A DNA stretch of 64,000 nucleotides from GCA-2720975 sp964467985. GTDB taxonomy: Bacteria; Planctomycetota; UBA1135; GCA-002686595. The position numbers and the translations under genes are program-made. The notes beneath the pieces are model-generated. The model saw nothing but the letters and a program-made list of their open reading frames with translations. It was not told the DNA's origin and made no database searches. The stretch covers positions 62,001 to 126,000 of the forward strand of contig CAYXTP010000002.1 in NCBI GenBank assembly GCA_964467985.1, given 5' to 3'. How positions within the stretch are numbered: position 1 is the first letter of the stretch; each line of letters starts with the position of its first letter. Below, in pieces: positions 41,656 to 50,870 of the stretch.

Positions 41656-42999
41656 CTAGCGCAGGGTGAGGGTCCCCTTGTAGAGCTCGTTGCGGGTCAG
41701 TCGACGGTCGCGATCGTCGTCGCGGTAGACATCCATACTCAGGTTCTGACCCGGGTCCAGATTTGCGACCAGCTGAACGAGGGCGCTTCGACTGCGGATC
41801 CACACCGGATAGCTCGATCCTTCAATGACGGCTTCGACGGCGGGGATCAGGTCTCCGGAACGGATGCCCACAGCAGCAGCGGGTCCACCTGGAAAGACCT
41901 CCTGTACGAGAACCCAGACGCGCGAGTTTACCTGGGCCTCCTTGACGGTCATCCCCATGCGCTCAAACAAGGTGCCGTCGATCTTGTCCCAGGCCAACAG
42001 GGCGAGGGTGCTCTCATCCCCGTCGGGTTTCGAGACCTGGACCGGGACCACTTCCCCCGGAATCAGCTCCAGGCTGGCGTGCAGATAGTCTTCCTGGCTC
42101 TCGACCTTGCGCTCTCCCAGTTGCAGCAGGATATCCCCCGTACAGATGCCAGCGACGTCTGCGGGACTGCTGGGCCAGACGTGCTCCACTCGCAGTGGAG
42201 TGCCCTCGCCAATCTCGAACCCCAGCCAGCTCTTGCGTGCTTCGGGGAAGAGTACGTCCGTCAGGATCTCGCGCATGCGATCCACCGGAATGGCAAATCC
42301 AATGTTCTCGGCCGCGGTGTTCATGGCGCTGTTGATGCCAATCAACTCTCCGCGAATGTTCAGCAGTGGACCGCCGGAGTTTCCGAAGTTGATCGAAGCA
42401 TCGGTCTGGATCAGATCCTTAAAGAGCAGGTTCTGATCGGCAACGGGAACGTTGCGGTGCAAGCCCGAGATGATGCCTGACGAGACCGTATGCGTCTGAC
42501 CAAGAGGGTTACCGATCGCGACGACGCGCTCGCCCTCCATCAGGTCCGCGCTCGTGCCCAGACGCACGGTGGGGAAGTGCCGTGCGGCGTCCTCCGGCTC
42601 CCCGTTGTGGGCTCCGATTTTCAACAAAGCCAAGTCCTCTGTTTGAACGGAGGAAACCAGTTCCGCCGAGTAGACACGCGGGTCGTTGGCGAAGGAGACC
42701 CTGATCGTCCGCGCTCCCTTGACCACGTGGTAGTTGGTCACGACGTAGCCATCCTCGTGGATGACAACCCCGGATCCACTGCCTGCGTAGACTCGGTTTT
42801 GGACGCCCCAGATGCTGCGAACCTGCTGAGTCGATTCCGTCTCGATATAGACGACCGCCGGTCTCACCTGGCGAGCCACCAGAACTACGGGTGTCACTCG
42901 TTCGATCCCGGCTAGAGCTTTCTGGGGGTCGCCGCTCAGGAGGTCTTGCTGGGCGGGCAGGGCGAAGGGGACAAGTAGTGCGAGCAGCGGTGAGATCAT
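41656..42999 (-). CDS. HtrA/DegP-type serine protease with PDZ domains
   Basis: About 447 residues from ATG 42999, which starts a signal peptide (ISPLLALLVPFALPAQ); a longer frame upstream is not used. The trypsin-like triad is intact: His in VVTNYHVV, Asp in TEDLALLK, Ser in NFGNSGGPLL. Two PDZ-like modules follow (about 255-345 and 350-440), the second with FPGGPAAAVGIRSGD. It is expected to degrade or guard misfolded proteins in the periplasm. It is monocistronic, with tRNA-Val upstream. Confidence 0.93.
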   Translation of the reverse strand: MISPLLALLVPFALPAQQDLLSGDPQKALAGIERVTPVVLVARQVRPAVVYIETESTQQVRSIWGVQNRVYAGSGSGVVIHEDGYVVTNYHVVKGARTIRVSFANDPRVYSAELVSSVQTEDLALLKIGAHNGEPEDAARHFPTVRLGTSADLMEGERVVAIGNPLGQTHTVSSGIISGLHRNVPVADQNLLFKDLIQTDASINFGNSGGPLLNIRGELIGINSAMNTAAENIGFAIPVDRMREILTDVLFPEARKSWLGFEIGEGTPLRVEHVWPSSPADVAGICTGDILLQLGERKVESQEDYLHASLELIPGEVVPVQVSKPDGDESTLALLAWDKIDGTLFERMGMTVKEAQVNSRVWVLVQEVFPGGPAAAVGIRSGDLIPAVEAVIEGSSYPVWIRSRSALVQLVANLDPGQNLSMDVYRDDDRDRRLTRNELYKGTLTLR

Positions 43000-43123
43000 G
43001 GCAGGTTTACGCTCGGGGGCAGGGACCGTTGGTATGGGTCCAGTCAGAATGGGCCCGGGGGACATCAAGATGCCCGAAAGAGGATTCTGCGGCCCAGCGC
43101 CCTAGCCCGCGGGGTGCGGGGAG

Positions 43124-43200
<77 letters not shown>

Positions 43201-43345
43201 ACGATCGGAGCCGCGGGCTCCGAGGGGGCGAGAGGATAGGCTGCCGACCTGCCCCTGCCAAGCCTTTCCCCAGCAGATGGAACGGGTAGACTTCTGCGGC
43301 AGTTTTCTGAGCCCTCCCCCCAGCCCCCCAATCCCGGAGCCCGCC

Positions 43346-44467
43346 TTGAAGATCGGCGTCGTCAAGGAAATCAAGACCCACGAGTACCGCGTTGCGCTCA
43401 CCCCCCACGGGGTTGAGGAACTCGTGGATCTAGGACACGAAGTCTCCGTCGAGGCCGGTGCGGGCCTGGGTAGTGATCTGGACGATGCGGCCTACGCCGA
43501 TTCAGGAGCCCAGGTCATGCAGGGCCCCGCTTCTGTTTGGGAGGCCTGCGAGATGATCATGAAGGTCAAGGAGCCCCAGGAAGTGGAGTGGGCCCGTATG
43601 CGCCCGGGCCAGATTCTCTTCACCTATTTTCACCTGGCCGCAGACCAGAAACTCACGGACGCCGTGGTGGGGACGGGCAGCCATTGTTTCGCCTATGAGA
43701 CGCTGAATGTGGGACGTCGACTGCCCTTGCTCGAGCCGATGAGTGAGGTCGCGGGCAGGCTCGCCATCCAGGCGGGCGCCAAGTTCCTGGAGCGGCCCAC
43801 TGGAGGGACGGGCATCTTGTTGGGCGGCGTGCCCGGTGTGCGTCCTGCCCACGTGGTCGTCCTAGGTGGCGGAATCGTGGGCACGAACGCCGCCCGCATG
43901 GCGGCGGGCCTGCGCGCTGATGTGTCGATTCTCGATATCAATATCGAGCGCATGCAGTACCTAGACGAGGTGCTGCCCGCCAACTGCACCCTGCTCTACA
44001 ACACGCGCAGGACCCTGCGCGAAGAGCTCGCCAAGGCCGACCTCCTGGTCGGCGCTGTACTCGTCCCCGGAGCCGCGGCCCCCAAGCTCGTTCGGCGCGA
44101 AGACTTGAGCATCATGAAGAAGGGCAGCGTCATCGTGGATGTGGCCGTGGACCAAGGGGGCTGCGTGGAGACCTGCCTTCCCACGACCCATGACGAACCG
44201 ACCTTCGTGGTGGACGACGTGATTCACTACTGCGTGGCCAACATGCCCGGTGCGGTTCCCCGCACGTCGACCTTCGCCCTGGCCAACGCAACCCTGCCCT
44301 ACGCCAAGCAGCTAGCAGCCAAGGGCAGTGCTCAGGCCTTGTCGGATTCGGAGCCTCTGCGCGCAGCGGCCAACGCCATCGATGGTCACTTGACCAATGA
44401 AGCCGTGGCTCAAGCCTTCGACGTGGCTTGGACCGCTCCCCTGGAAGCCCTCGCCACAACGAGCTAG
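43346..44467 (+). CDS. ald: Alanine dehydrogenase
   Basis: 373 residues from TTG 43346, preceded by GGAG at a good distance; the 23-codon N-terminal extension from ATG 43277 is proline-rich and unlike the family. It interconverts L-alanine and pyruvate with NAD. Motifs: KIGVVKEIKTHEYRVALTP, the catalytic HLAAD region (YFHLAADQKLTD), MSEVAGRLAIQAGAKFLE, the Rossmann GGGIVGTNAARMA and MKKGSVIVDVAVDQGGCVET. Length fits the family (about 371). Confidence 0.95.
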   Translation: MKIGVVKEIKTHEYRVALTPHGVEELVDLGHEVSVEAGAGLGSDLDDAAYADSGAQVMQGPASVWEACEMIMKVKEPQEVEWARMRPGQILFTYFHLAADQKLTDAVVGTGSHCFAYETLNVGRRLPLLEPMSEVAGRLAIQAGAKFLERPTGGTGILLGGVPGVRPAHVVVLGGGIVGTNAARMAAGLRADVSILDINIERMQYLDEVLPANCTLLYNTRRTLREELAKADLLVGAVLVPGAAAPKLVRREDLSIMKKGSVIVDVAVDQGGCVETCLPTTHDEPTFVVDDVIHYCVANMPGAVPRTSTFALANATLPYAKQLAAKGSAQALSDSEPLRAAANAIDGHLTNEAVAQAFDVAWTAPLEALATTS

Positions 44468-44491
44468 GCCACCTCAACAGAGTGCAGATCC

Positions 44492-45337
44492 TTGTTACCT
44501 GAGATTGCACTGGAGTCTGCTGCAGAATCGGGCCTCGGTCCTGTGGGCGTGCTCTTGTTGGCCGTGCTACAGGGGCTAGCGGAGTTCCTCCCGATTAGCT
44601 CATCGGGCCACCTGGTCCTGGCCCGGGCTGCGCTCGGCGTTCGAGACGCCGGTCTTGCGCTGGACGTGGCTCTACATTTGGGAACCTTGGCTGCCGTGGT
44701 CTTTGCGTACCGTCGGGAGGTCGCCCAGTTGCTCGCGGATCTCAGGCGAGCGAGCTGGCACATGTGGGTCTGGCTCGCTCTTGGGACGCTGCCCGCGGCT
44801 GTGGTGGGTCTGACTCTGCGCGAGTTTTTTCGCTCCGCCGCGCTGAGCACCCGCTCTGCTGGGATCGGGTTGCTTCTGACCGCCGTGCTCCTGACTCTAG
44901 GAGAATGGGGGCGCCGCCGCGCGGCCAGCGAGGAGTTCGCTGCGTCACCAGAAACCGGCTATGGAAGCCCGCGCTGGAGTGATGCACTGTTGCTGGGTGC
45001 GGCCCAGGCCATGGCGCTCCTACCCGGGGTTTCGCGCTCGGGCTCTACCATCGCGATGGGATTGGTGCGCGGCATGTCCGTGACCCAGGCGGCGCGCCTC
45101 TCGTTCTTGCTAAGCATCCCAGCCGTTCTAGGCGCGGCAGTTCTGGAGTTGCCGGCCGCTTTTGAGAAAGGGATCGGTGGCCTGTCCGTGCCCATGCTTG
45201 TGGGGGCAGTCTTTGTCGCCGGGATGGTCGGCTGGGCTGCGCTGCGCAGCCTGGTCTTGACCCTCTCGAAGGGAGCCTTTGTTTGGTTCGCGCTGTACTG
45301 TTCGGTTTTGGGCATAAGCGCCCTGCTTTTCGTCTAG
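44492..45337 (+). CDS. uppP: Undecaprenyl-diphosphatase (UppP/BacA)
   Basis: 281 residues from TTG 44492, with about eight membrane helices. It removes a phosphate from undecaprenyl diphosphate, recycling the carrier for peptidoglycan and polysaccharides. The active-site motifs are GLAEFLPISSSGHLVLA (first) and LLPGVSRSGSTIAMGL (second), both complete. A high Leu/Ala/Val content and charged loops match the family. It is placed between alanine dehydrogenase and gmd on the same strand and would serve the glycan operons here. Confidence 0.93.
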   Translation: MLPEIALESAAESGLGPVGVLLLAVLQGLAEFLPISSSGHLVLARAALGVRDAGLALDVALHLGTLAAVVFAYRREVAQLLADLRRASWHMWVWLALGTLPAAVVGLTLREFFRSAALSTRSAGIGLLLTAVLLTLGEWGRRRAASEEFAASPETGYGSPRWSDALLLGAAQAMALLPGVSRSGSTIAMGLVRGMSVTQAARLSFLLSIPAVLGAAVLELPAAFEKGIGGLSVPMLVGAVFVAGMVGWAALRSLVLTLSKGAFVWFALYCSVLGISALLFV

Positions 45338-45347
45338 GATTCGTTGC

Positions 45348-46355
45348 ATGAACGAGAAGAGGCGCGCCCTGATCACGGGCATCAGCGGGCAAGATGGGAG
45401 CTTCCTCGCGGAGTTCCTGCTGCACAAGGGCTACGAGGTCTTCGGGCTAGTACGCCGAACGAGCATCTACTCCCTGGACCGTCTCGATGGTTTTGAGCAG
45501 CAACTCACGCTTCTACCCGGGGACTTGTTGGACGCCTCGAGCCTGATGAGTGTGCTCGAGCGCGCGCGGCCCCATGAGGTGTACAACCTTGCCGCCCAGT
45601 CGTTCGTGCCGACCTCCTGGAGCGAACCCGTCTCAACGGCCGAGGTCACAGCCCTGGGCGTAACCCGCCTACTCGAGGCAGTGCGGCACGTCTGCCCCCA
45701 AGCGCGCTTCTATCAGGCCTCCACCTCAGAGATGTTCGGGCAGGCTCCAGCCCCTCAGTCAGAGGAGACTCCCTTTCACCCACGTTCGCCCTACGGGGTG
45801 GCCAAGGTCTATGGCCACTGGGCAACGGTCAACCAGCGCGAATCGTACGACCGCTTCGCAGTCTCCGGCATCCTATTCAACCACGAGTCGGAACGACGAG
45901 GACCTGAATTTGTCACCCGCAAGATCACCCGGGCTGTGGCTCGCATCTCCCTTGGGCTGCAGGACAAACTCGTGCTGGGTAACCTGGATGCGCGACGCGA
46001 CTGGGGTTTTGCGGGGGACTATGTGCGCGCCATGTGGCTGATGCTTCAGCAGGAGGAGCCCGTGGATTTGGTCATCGCCAGCGGCGAGACACACAGCGTC
46101 AGAGAATTCTGCGAACGGGCGTTCGGGGAAGTCGACCTGGATTGGCGCAAGTACGTGGAGACCTCTCCTCGATTCTGTAGGCCGGCAGAGGTCGAGCACT
46201 TGATCGGGGACCCCAGCCGCGCCCGGGACCGCTTGGGCTGGGCGCCCGAGCTGAGTTTTGAGGGACTCGTGCACCGCATGATGGTTTGGGACCTGCACCG
46301 CGAGCGCCGGGCCCTCGAGCAGTCCGCGAGTGCGCAGCCTGATTTTTCGCTCTGA
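45348..46355 (+). CDS. gmd: GDP-mannose 4,6-dehydratase
   Basis: 335 residues. It converts GDP-mannose to GDP-4-keto-6-deoxymannose, the route to GDP-fucose, GDP-rhamnose and related sugars. Motifs: ALITGISGQDGSFLAEFLL (Rossmann), GLVRRTSIY, NLAAQSFVPTSW, STSEMFGQ, YGVAKVYGHW (YxxxK), the GDP-binding NHESERRGPEFVTRKI and DWGFAGDYVRAMW, and a PAEVEHLIGDPSRAR C-terminal end. The last three are specific to Gmd. The product could feed the glycosyltransferases of the window. Confidence 0.94.
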   Translation: MNEKRRALITGISGQDGSFLAEFLLHKGYEVFGLVRRTSIYSLDRLDGFEQQLTLLPGDLLDASSLMSVLERARPHEVYNLAAQSFVPTSWSEPVSTAEVTALGVTRLLEAVRHVCPQARFYQASTSEMFGQAPAPQSEETPFHPRSPYGVAKVYGHWATVNQRESYDRFAVSGILFNHESERRGPEFVTRKITRAVARISLGLQDKLVLGNLDARRDWGFAGDYVRAMWLMLQQEEPVDLVIASGETHSVREFCERAFGEVDLDWRKYVETSPRFCRPAEVEHLIGDPSRARDRLGWAPELSFEGLVHRMMVWDLHRERRALEQSASAQPDFSL

Positions 46356-46675
46356 GCGTGAGCCGGGCGGGCGAGGGAGGATGCGCCTGATTCACGGGGG
46401 AGCGGGCACGCTGCGATGGGCAGTGGGATTGCGAGGTGGGAGACGTGCGCCGGATACCGGCCAGGTTCCCATTCCCGGCCCCAACGCGGACGGAAGGCTG
46501 GCATCTGCTGCGGCTAGCCCACTGCGGGCCAAGTCGTGCGCCTAGATCGTGACCCTGCGCCGTCCACCAACCGCCGCCCCCACCCACCCGGGAGGACGAG
46601 TCCAAGCCCCGCGCGGTTACGTCTCTTGCGCGTCATTCCGATCAGGAGTTCCGGGCACCCGCGTCCGCCAAACCC
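46356..46675. other. 320-base intergenic region, no gene recognised
   Basis: The gap between gmd (plus) and the amidase gene (minus) holds no credible reading frame: short frames here are Arg/Pro-rich shadows. A small GCCGG-ATA-CCGGC hairpin at 46449-46461 is the only structure noted. No terminator with a T-run was found. Confidence 0.4.
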
Positions 46676-47578
46676 TTACCGGTACCGTCCCAGCGCAGGG
46701 CGCAGGTTCTTGCCCGGACACTGGGTCGCGGTCCAGTGATCGTGTCCCACTACGTGCGTGGCCCCGATGGCGAAGTGCCGTTGCAGCGAACTCACCAAAC
46801 CGTGCAGAGCAGCCTCGGCCTTGTTGGTTAGCGGTTCTTCCTCGAAGTTGCCCAGCAGGCAGATACCGATGTTGCCTATGTTGTTGTCGCCCTGTGCATG
46901 GGCCCCCTGCCAACGCAAGCCCCGACCCTCATACATGCGGCCCGCTGGGTCGATGAGGAAGTGGTAGCCCACATCTCCATAGCCCCGGCCGTTCATGTGC
47001 GACGACTGCACTCGGCGCACCGCGGCGTGGCCCACGGAGGGGCGGCTCTGAACAGTGGAGGGCACTTCCATGGCAGAATGGTGAACCGTGATCCACTTCC
47101 AGAGACCGCGGGCGCGATCCATATCACTCGGGCGTTCGGTGAGCGCTCCCCAGGTGGCGCGCCGAATCAATCCCGGATGGAGGAAGATTCCCTCGCCGTT
47201 CAAGCGTGAGAGTCCGGCGTTCGCGCGGGTGTATTGAGGATCACGAGCCAGCGTATTCTCGAGCACCCAGCGGTACTCACCCAAACACTCCTCGCGTGCG
47301 ATGGATTGGGCTTGGAGCTCTTCCGCCAAGCGCAGGTGAGCTTCAACCTGCCAGTAGGACGGCGTTGAAGAACTCGGGTGAGCGGCGATCCAACTGCGCA
47401 GAGACCGAACCAGACCCGAACCCGGGTGTTCACTCGCCCAAGCTGGCATGGAGCGCGTATCCGATTGAGACGCAATCGGCGGACGCGACCCTCGCATGGG
47501 GCTGTGACCCCGAACGGAGCCACAACCCGCAGCGAACAGCAGCACCCCGGCCCAGGGCCCCAGCCCTCGGCCGGTCAT
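46676..47578 (-). CDS. PGRP-type N-acetylmuramoyl-L-alanine amidase, lipoprotein
   Basis: 300 residues from ATG 47578; a longer frame upstream is rejected. The leader TGRGLGPWAGVLLFAAGC ends in a lipobox Cys (about residue 18), so the enzyme is likely membrane-tethered. The PGRP/amidase_2 domain occupies the second half with the Zn ligands in WITVHHSAME (His) and VVGHDHWTATQCPGKNL (His and Cys), plus GYHFLIDPAGRMYEGR and NNIGNIGICLLGNF. It cleaves the amide bond between MurNAc and the peptide. It diverges from the TPR gene. Confidence 0.9.
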   Translation of the reverse strand: MTGRGLGPWAGVLLFAAGCGSVRGHSPMRGSRPPIASQSDTRSMPAWASEHPGSGLVRSLRSWIAAHPSSSTPSYWQVEAHLRLAEELQAQSIAREECLGEYRWVLENTLARDPQYTRANAGLSRLNGEGIFLHPGLIRRATWGALTERPSDMDRARGLWKWITVHHSAMEVPSTVQSRPSVGHAAVRRVQSSHMNGRGYGDVGYHFLIDPAGRMYEGRGLRWQGAHAQGDNNIGNIGICLLGNFEEEPLTNKAEAALHGLVSSLQRHFAIGATHVVGHDHWTATQCPGKNLRPALGRYR

Positions 47579-47789
47579 GCGAGGCCCAACCCGATCCCTA
47601 TCCCCCGAGGGGCAGTTCCCCTGCCGCTGCACCCCACCTCCATGCCCACTTGAATCCCATCCCATGTCAACCAGAGATAGCGAACCGCGGGATCCGAAAC
47701 AAACTTCCACTGGATTCTCTCCCTTGGCCTTCTGACTCCGACGTGGCAACCTGAACGGGAACGCCTGCAGCACGCGGCGTCCCTTTACT

Positions 47790-50700
47790 TTGGTCGAACT
47801 CCCTCATCCTCAGCAGCGCAGGGCGCCCTTCTGGGTGCTCGCTTTTTGTGTACTTGCATTCAGAGTTCCTGACTGCTGGGCCCACCCAGCTACCGTGGTG
47901 TCTGCGCGCAGGGCGCATTCCCACTTTCAGGACGACTTGGATGAACTTCTGCGCGTCGAACGCGCGGAGGCCGACCAGCTTCGTCGACGCGGTCGCGGCT
48001 CGGCTGCCCGCCGCCGACTGTCTGAGATTCTCGAGGAGGACCCTCACGATTCGCAGGCGCGTCGCATCCTGGCTCTCTGTCGACTGGACCAGGGCCGCTA
48101 CAGCCAGGCTCTTGAGGAGGCGCAATCAGCCCTGGCGACGGCATTGCAGGGTGCGGATCGCCCAACCGCCGCGGCCTGTGCGCGCACCGCTGCGTTGGTC
48201 CTCGGGGAGTTGGGACGCAGCGACGAAGCCCTGGCCTTGCTGGCGGGGGAATTCGAAGGCGGAACAGCTGGGAGTGTTCCACTCTTGAATGTGAGTGGTA
48301 GCGCGCGCGACGCGTTGGCCATGGGCACGGCCCTACTGGGCAGCGGCGACCGAGAGGCTGGGTTGCGTGTCTTGGAGAGCGGACTGGATGTACGTCGCGA
48401 TGCGGATTGGACCGAACACCTAGCTGCCGGACGCTGCGCTCATCGACTCGGTCGTCTGACGCTTGCATCCAGGTCTTTCGTGCTCGCGGAACGCCTGGCT
48501 CGTGATGGTGAAGGGAGTGAACCGGACGTCTTGGCAGCGCTGGCGGGAGTCTATTTCGAAAGCGAGCGGGAAGTGGAGGCGCCGGGCAAACGATCTGCCG
48601 CGGACTTGTACAGGGAAGCCCTCGAGCTTCACCCAACCCATGCCGCCTCCTTGCTCGGCCTGTTCGAGTTGCACCGCTACAATCGACAACGCGTGAGCCG
48701 CTCTCCTCAGGAGATCCTGAACACACTCCTGGCCGCCGTACCCGATTCCATTCCTGGCCGGGTGGCCAAGGTGTCTGCGGATCTGACCGACGGCCGCCTG
48801 AAGGCCGTGCGTTTGGACTTGCAGTGGTTGGAGAGCCAAGCTCCCGGCCGGAGGGATACGCGCACGCTGAGAGCCGCATTGGCTTGGGTTGAGCACGACC
48901 GAGTTCGCTGTGAAGCACTCTTGAGCGAACTCGCCCAGGCCGACCCCGCGGACAGCACCCCGGAGCGCGAAGTGGGCGGACACCTGGTGGCGCTGTATCG
49001 ATTCGCAGAGGCCCTGCCGTTCTTGCAACGTGCGGTGAAGCGGGATGAAGGCGACTGGGATGCCTGGCGCCTGCTCGGTCAGGCCCTGGCCAACACTGGG
49101 GAGGAGGGGCCGGCTGCCCAGGCTCTTGCCAGATCAGAGCAGGCTGCCGGCGGTCGCCAAGACGCGCTGCGCAAGAACCTCAGCATGGTGCTCAAGCGCA
49201 TGGCTGATGAGCAAGTGGTCGAAACGCACGGGGCCTTGGAGTTCGCCTGGCAGCCTCAGTCTGCCGACGTGCTGCGCACCTACCTGGTGCCCTTCTATTC
49301 ACAAGCCAGGGAGGATCTAGCCCAGCGCTACGGGCACACGGCGGGCACGACTCGTATCGAGGTCTTCCGGGCCCACCGAGATTTCTCGGTTCGTTCCGTG
49401 GGTTTTGAGGGATTTCCAGCCCTGGGAGTTTGTTTCGGACCGGTGGTCACCGCCCTTTCGCCCCTGTCGGAAATGCGCGGGCGGTTCTCATGGGCGCGCA
49501 CCGGATTCCACGAGTTCAGCCACGTCGTGCACCTGGGCCTCAGCCACAACCGCTGCCCGCGTTGGATCACAGAAGGCTTGGCCACCTGGGAAGAGGTGCG
49601 TCGCAATCCGACGTGGACGCGCAATATGCGCCGCGAGTTGCTCGATACCTACGCCAACGGAGACTTGATTCTCGTACGCGATCTCAACCGCGCCTTCCGG
49701 GGCCCGCGTATTCTCTTCGGCTATTACCAGGGCGGCTTGCTGTGCGACATGCTGATTGCCGAGCACGGGTTCAGTTCCATGGTGCACTTGCTGGAGGAGT
49801 TTGATCGTGGCTCCGATCTCGACCAGGCCTTTGATGCCGTGCTCGGCAAGACGCCCGAGCAGGTGGACGCGGCTTTTGAGCTGTACGTGCAGGACAAACT
49901 CAAGGACCTGCGGCTGGAGCCCAGATGGGATCCGCAGGCCATTGTTCGGCTGCGACTTCAACTGCGCCGCGAGCCTCCGGAGCAAGGCAAGGATGAATGG
50001 GCACAGCGCTGGCTGGATGTGGCCTGGGGCAGCTGGCAACGGCGGCGGCGCGTGGATGCTGAAGAGGCGCTGCGCATCGCCGGATTGGCCGGTGAGGATG
50101 GGCCGCGCGCCCTGTCCCTGCGCGGGGAAATGGCCCTTGGCGCACAGCAGGACGCGCGGGCACGCTCGCTCTGGGAGCAGGCGGTTGCGGAGGGGGGGCG
50201 TGACTACCGCTCCTTGATGGGACTCGCCAGCCTGTGCCAGCAGGACGGAGACCTGGAGGAGAGCGTGCGCTACCTGCTGCTCGCCGAAGAGTCTTTTCCC
50301 GGGTACGACTCCCCGGCGCTGAGTGCAGAGCGACAACTGGCAGCCCTGTACGGAATCATGGCTGAGCCGGACAAGGCCGCTCGTGCTCGGGAGCGCTGGC
50401 TCGCTTGGAATGCGGGGGCCTACACCGAACGCATGCAGGTTGCGGACTGGCACAGGGCGGCAGGTCGCATCGAGCGCGCGTCGGTTCTCTACGCAGAGGC
50501 CAATGAGGTGGACCCCTTTCGGCGAGACCTGCATCTCGCCTGGGCCGATGTGTTGTCCAAGGGGGAGCACTGGCAAGCGGCCTTGCGCGAGTTCGGCGTG
50601 GGCTTGATCGTGCCGCCCGCGGTGGATCTCGATCATCAACGTTATGTGGGACCCGAGGGCGGGTTGCCCGGCGGCGTCGACCCCGGTCACATTCCTGCAC

Positions 50701-50870
50701 TCCTCGCCCAGACCATGGATCCGGAGTTGAGGGAGGGTGTGCCTCTGACCGCGAAAGAACAACACAGCATTCTGAATCAGATGGCCGAGTGCGCTCGGAG
50801 CCTGGGCGACGAAGACCGTGCTCAGGAGTACAGCGAGCGCGCAGCGCAACTGGAAAAGGGAGATGCATGA
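47790..50870 (+). CDS. TPR protein with HExxH peptidase-MA-like domain
   Basis: 1026 residues from TTG 47790, with a signal-like segment (APFWVLAFCVLAFRVPDCWA). A long TPR-like array (about 45-460) carries SRRLSEILEEDP-style helix pairs. The peptidase region (about 495-690) has FHEFSHVVHLGLSH (HExxH), the second-Glu region RWITEGLATWEE (Glu two residues past the Trp) and FGYYQGGLLCDMLIAEHG, as in DUF1570 and peptidase MA proteins. Another TPR-rich segment follows to the end. It may act as a secreted or periplasmic zinc protease. The next gene overlaps it by 4 nt. Confidence 0.87.
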   Translation: MVELPHPQQRRAPFWVLAFCVLAFRVPDCWAHPATVVSARRAHSHFQDDLDELLRVERAEADQLRRRGRGSAARRRLSEILEEDPHDSQARRILALCRLDQGRYSQALEEAQSALATALQGADRPTAAACARTAALVLGELGRSDEALALLAGEFEGGTAGSVPLLNVSGSARDALAMGTALLGSGDREAGLRVLESGLDVRRDADWTEHLAAGRCAHRLGRLTLASRSFVLAERLARDGEGSEPDVLAALAGVYFESEREVEAPGKRSAADLYREALELHPTHAASLLGLFELHRYNRQRVSRSPQEILNTLLAAVPDSIPGRVAKVSADLTDGRLKAVRLDLQWLESQAPGRRDTRTLRAALAWVEHDRVRCEALLSELAQADPADSTPEREVGGHLVALYRFAEALPFLQRAVKRDEGDWDAWRLLGQALANTGEEGPAAQALARSEQAAGGRQDALRKNLSMVLKRMADEQVVETHGALEFAWQPQSADVLRTYLVPFYSQAREDLAQRYGHTAGTTRIEVFRAHRDFSVRSVGFEGFPALGVCFGPVVTALSPLSEMRGRFSWARTGFHEFSHVVHLGLSHNRCPRWITEGLATWEEVRRNPTWTRNMRRELLDTYANGDLILVRDLNRAFRGPRILFGYYQGGLLCDMLIAEHGFSSMVHLLEEFDRGSDLDQAFDAVLGKTPEQVDAAFELYVQDKLKDLRLEPRWDPQAIVRLRLQLRREPPEQGKDEWAQRWLDVAWGSWQRRRRVDAEEALRIAGLAGEDGPRALSLRGEMALGAQQDARARSLWEQAVAEGGRDYRSLMGLASLCQQDGDLEESVRYLLLAEESFPGYDSPALSAERQLAALYGIMAEPDKAARARERWLAWNAGAYTERMQVADWHRAAGRIERASVLYAEANEVDPFRRDLHLAWADVLSKGEHWQAALREFGVGLIVPPAVDLDHQRYVGPEGGLPGGVDPGHIPALLAQTMDPELREGVPLTAKEQHSILNQMAECARSLGDEDRAQEYSERAAQLEKGDA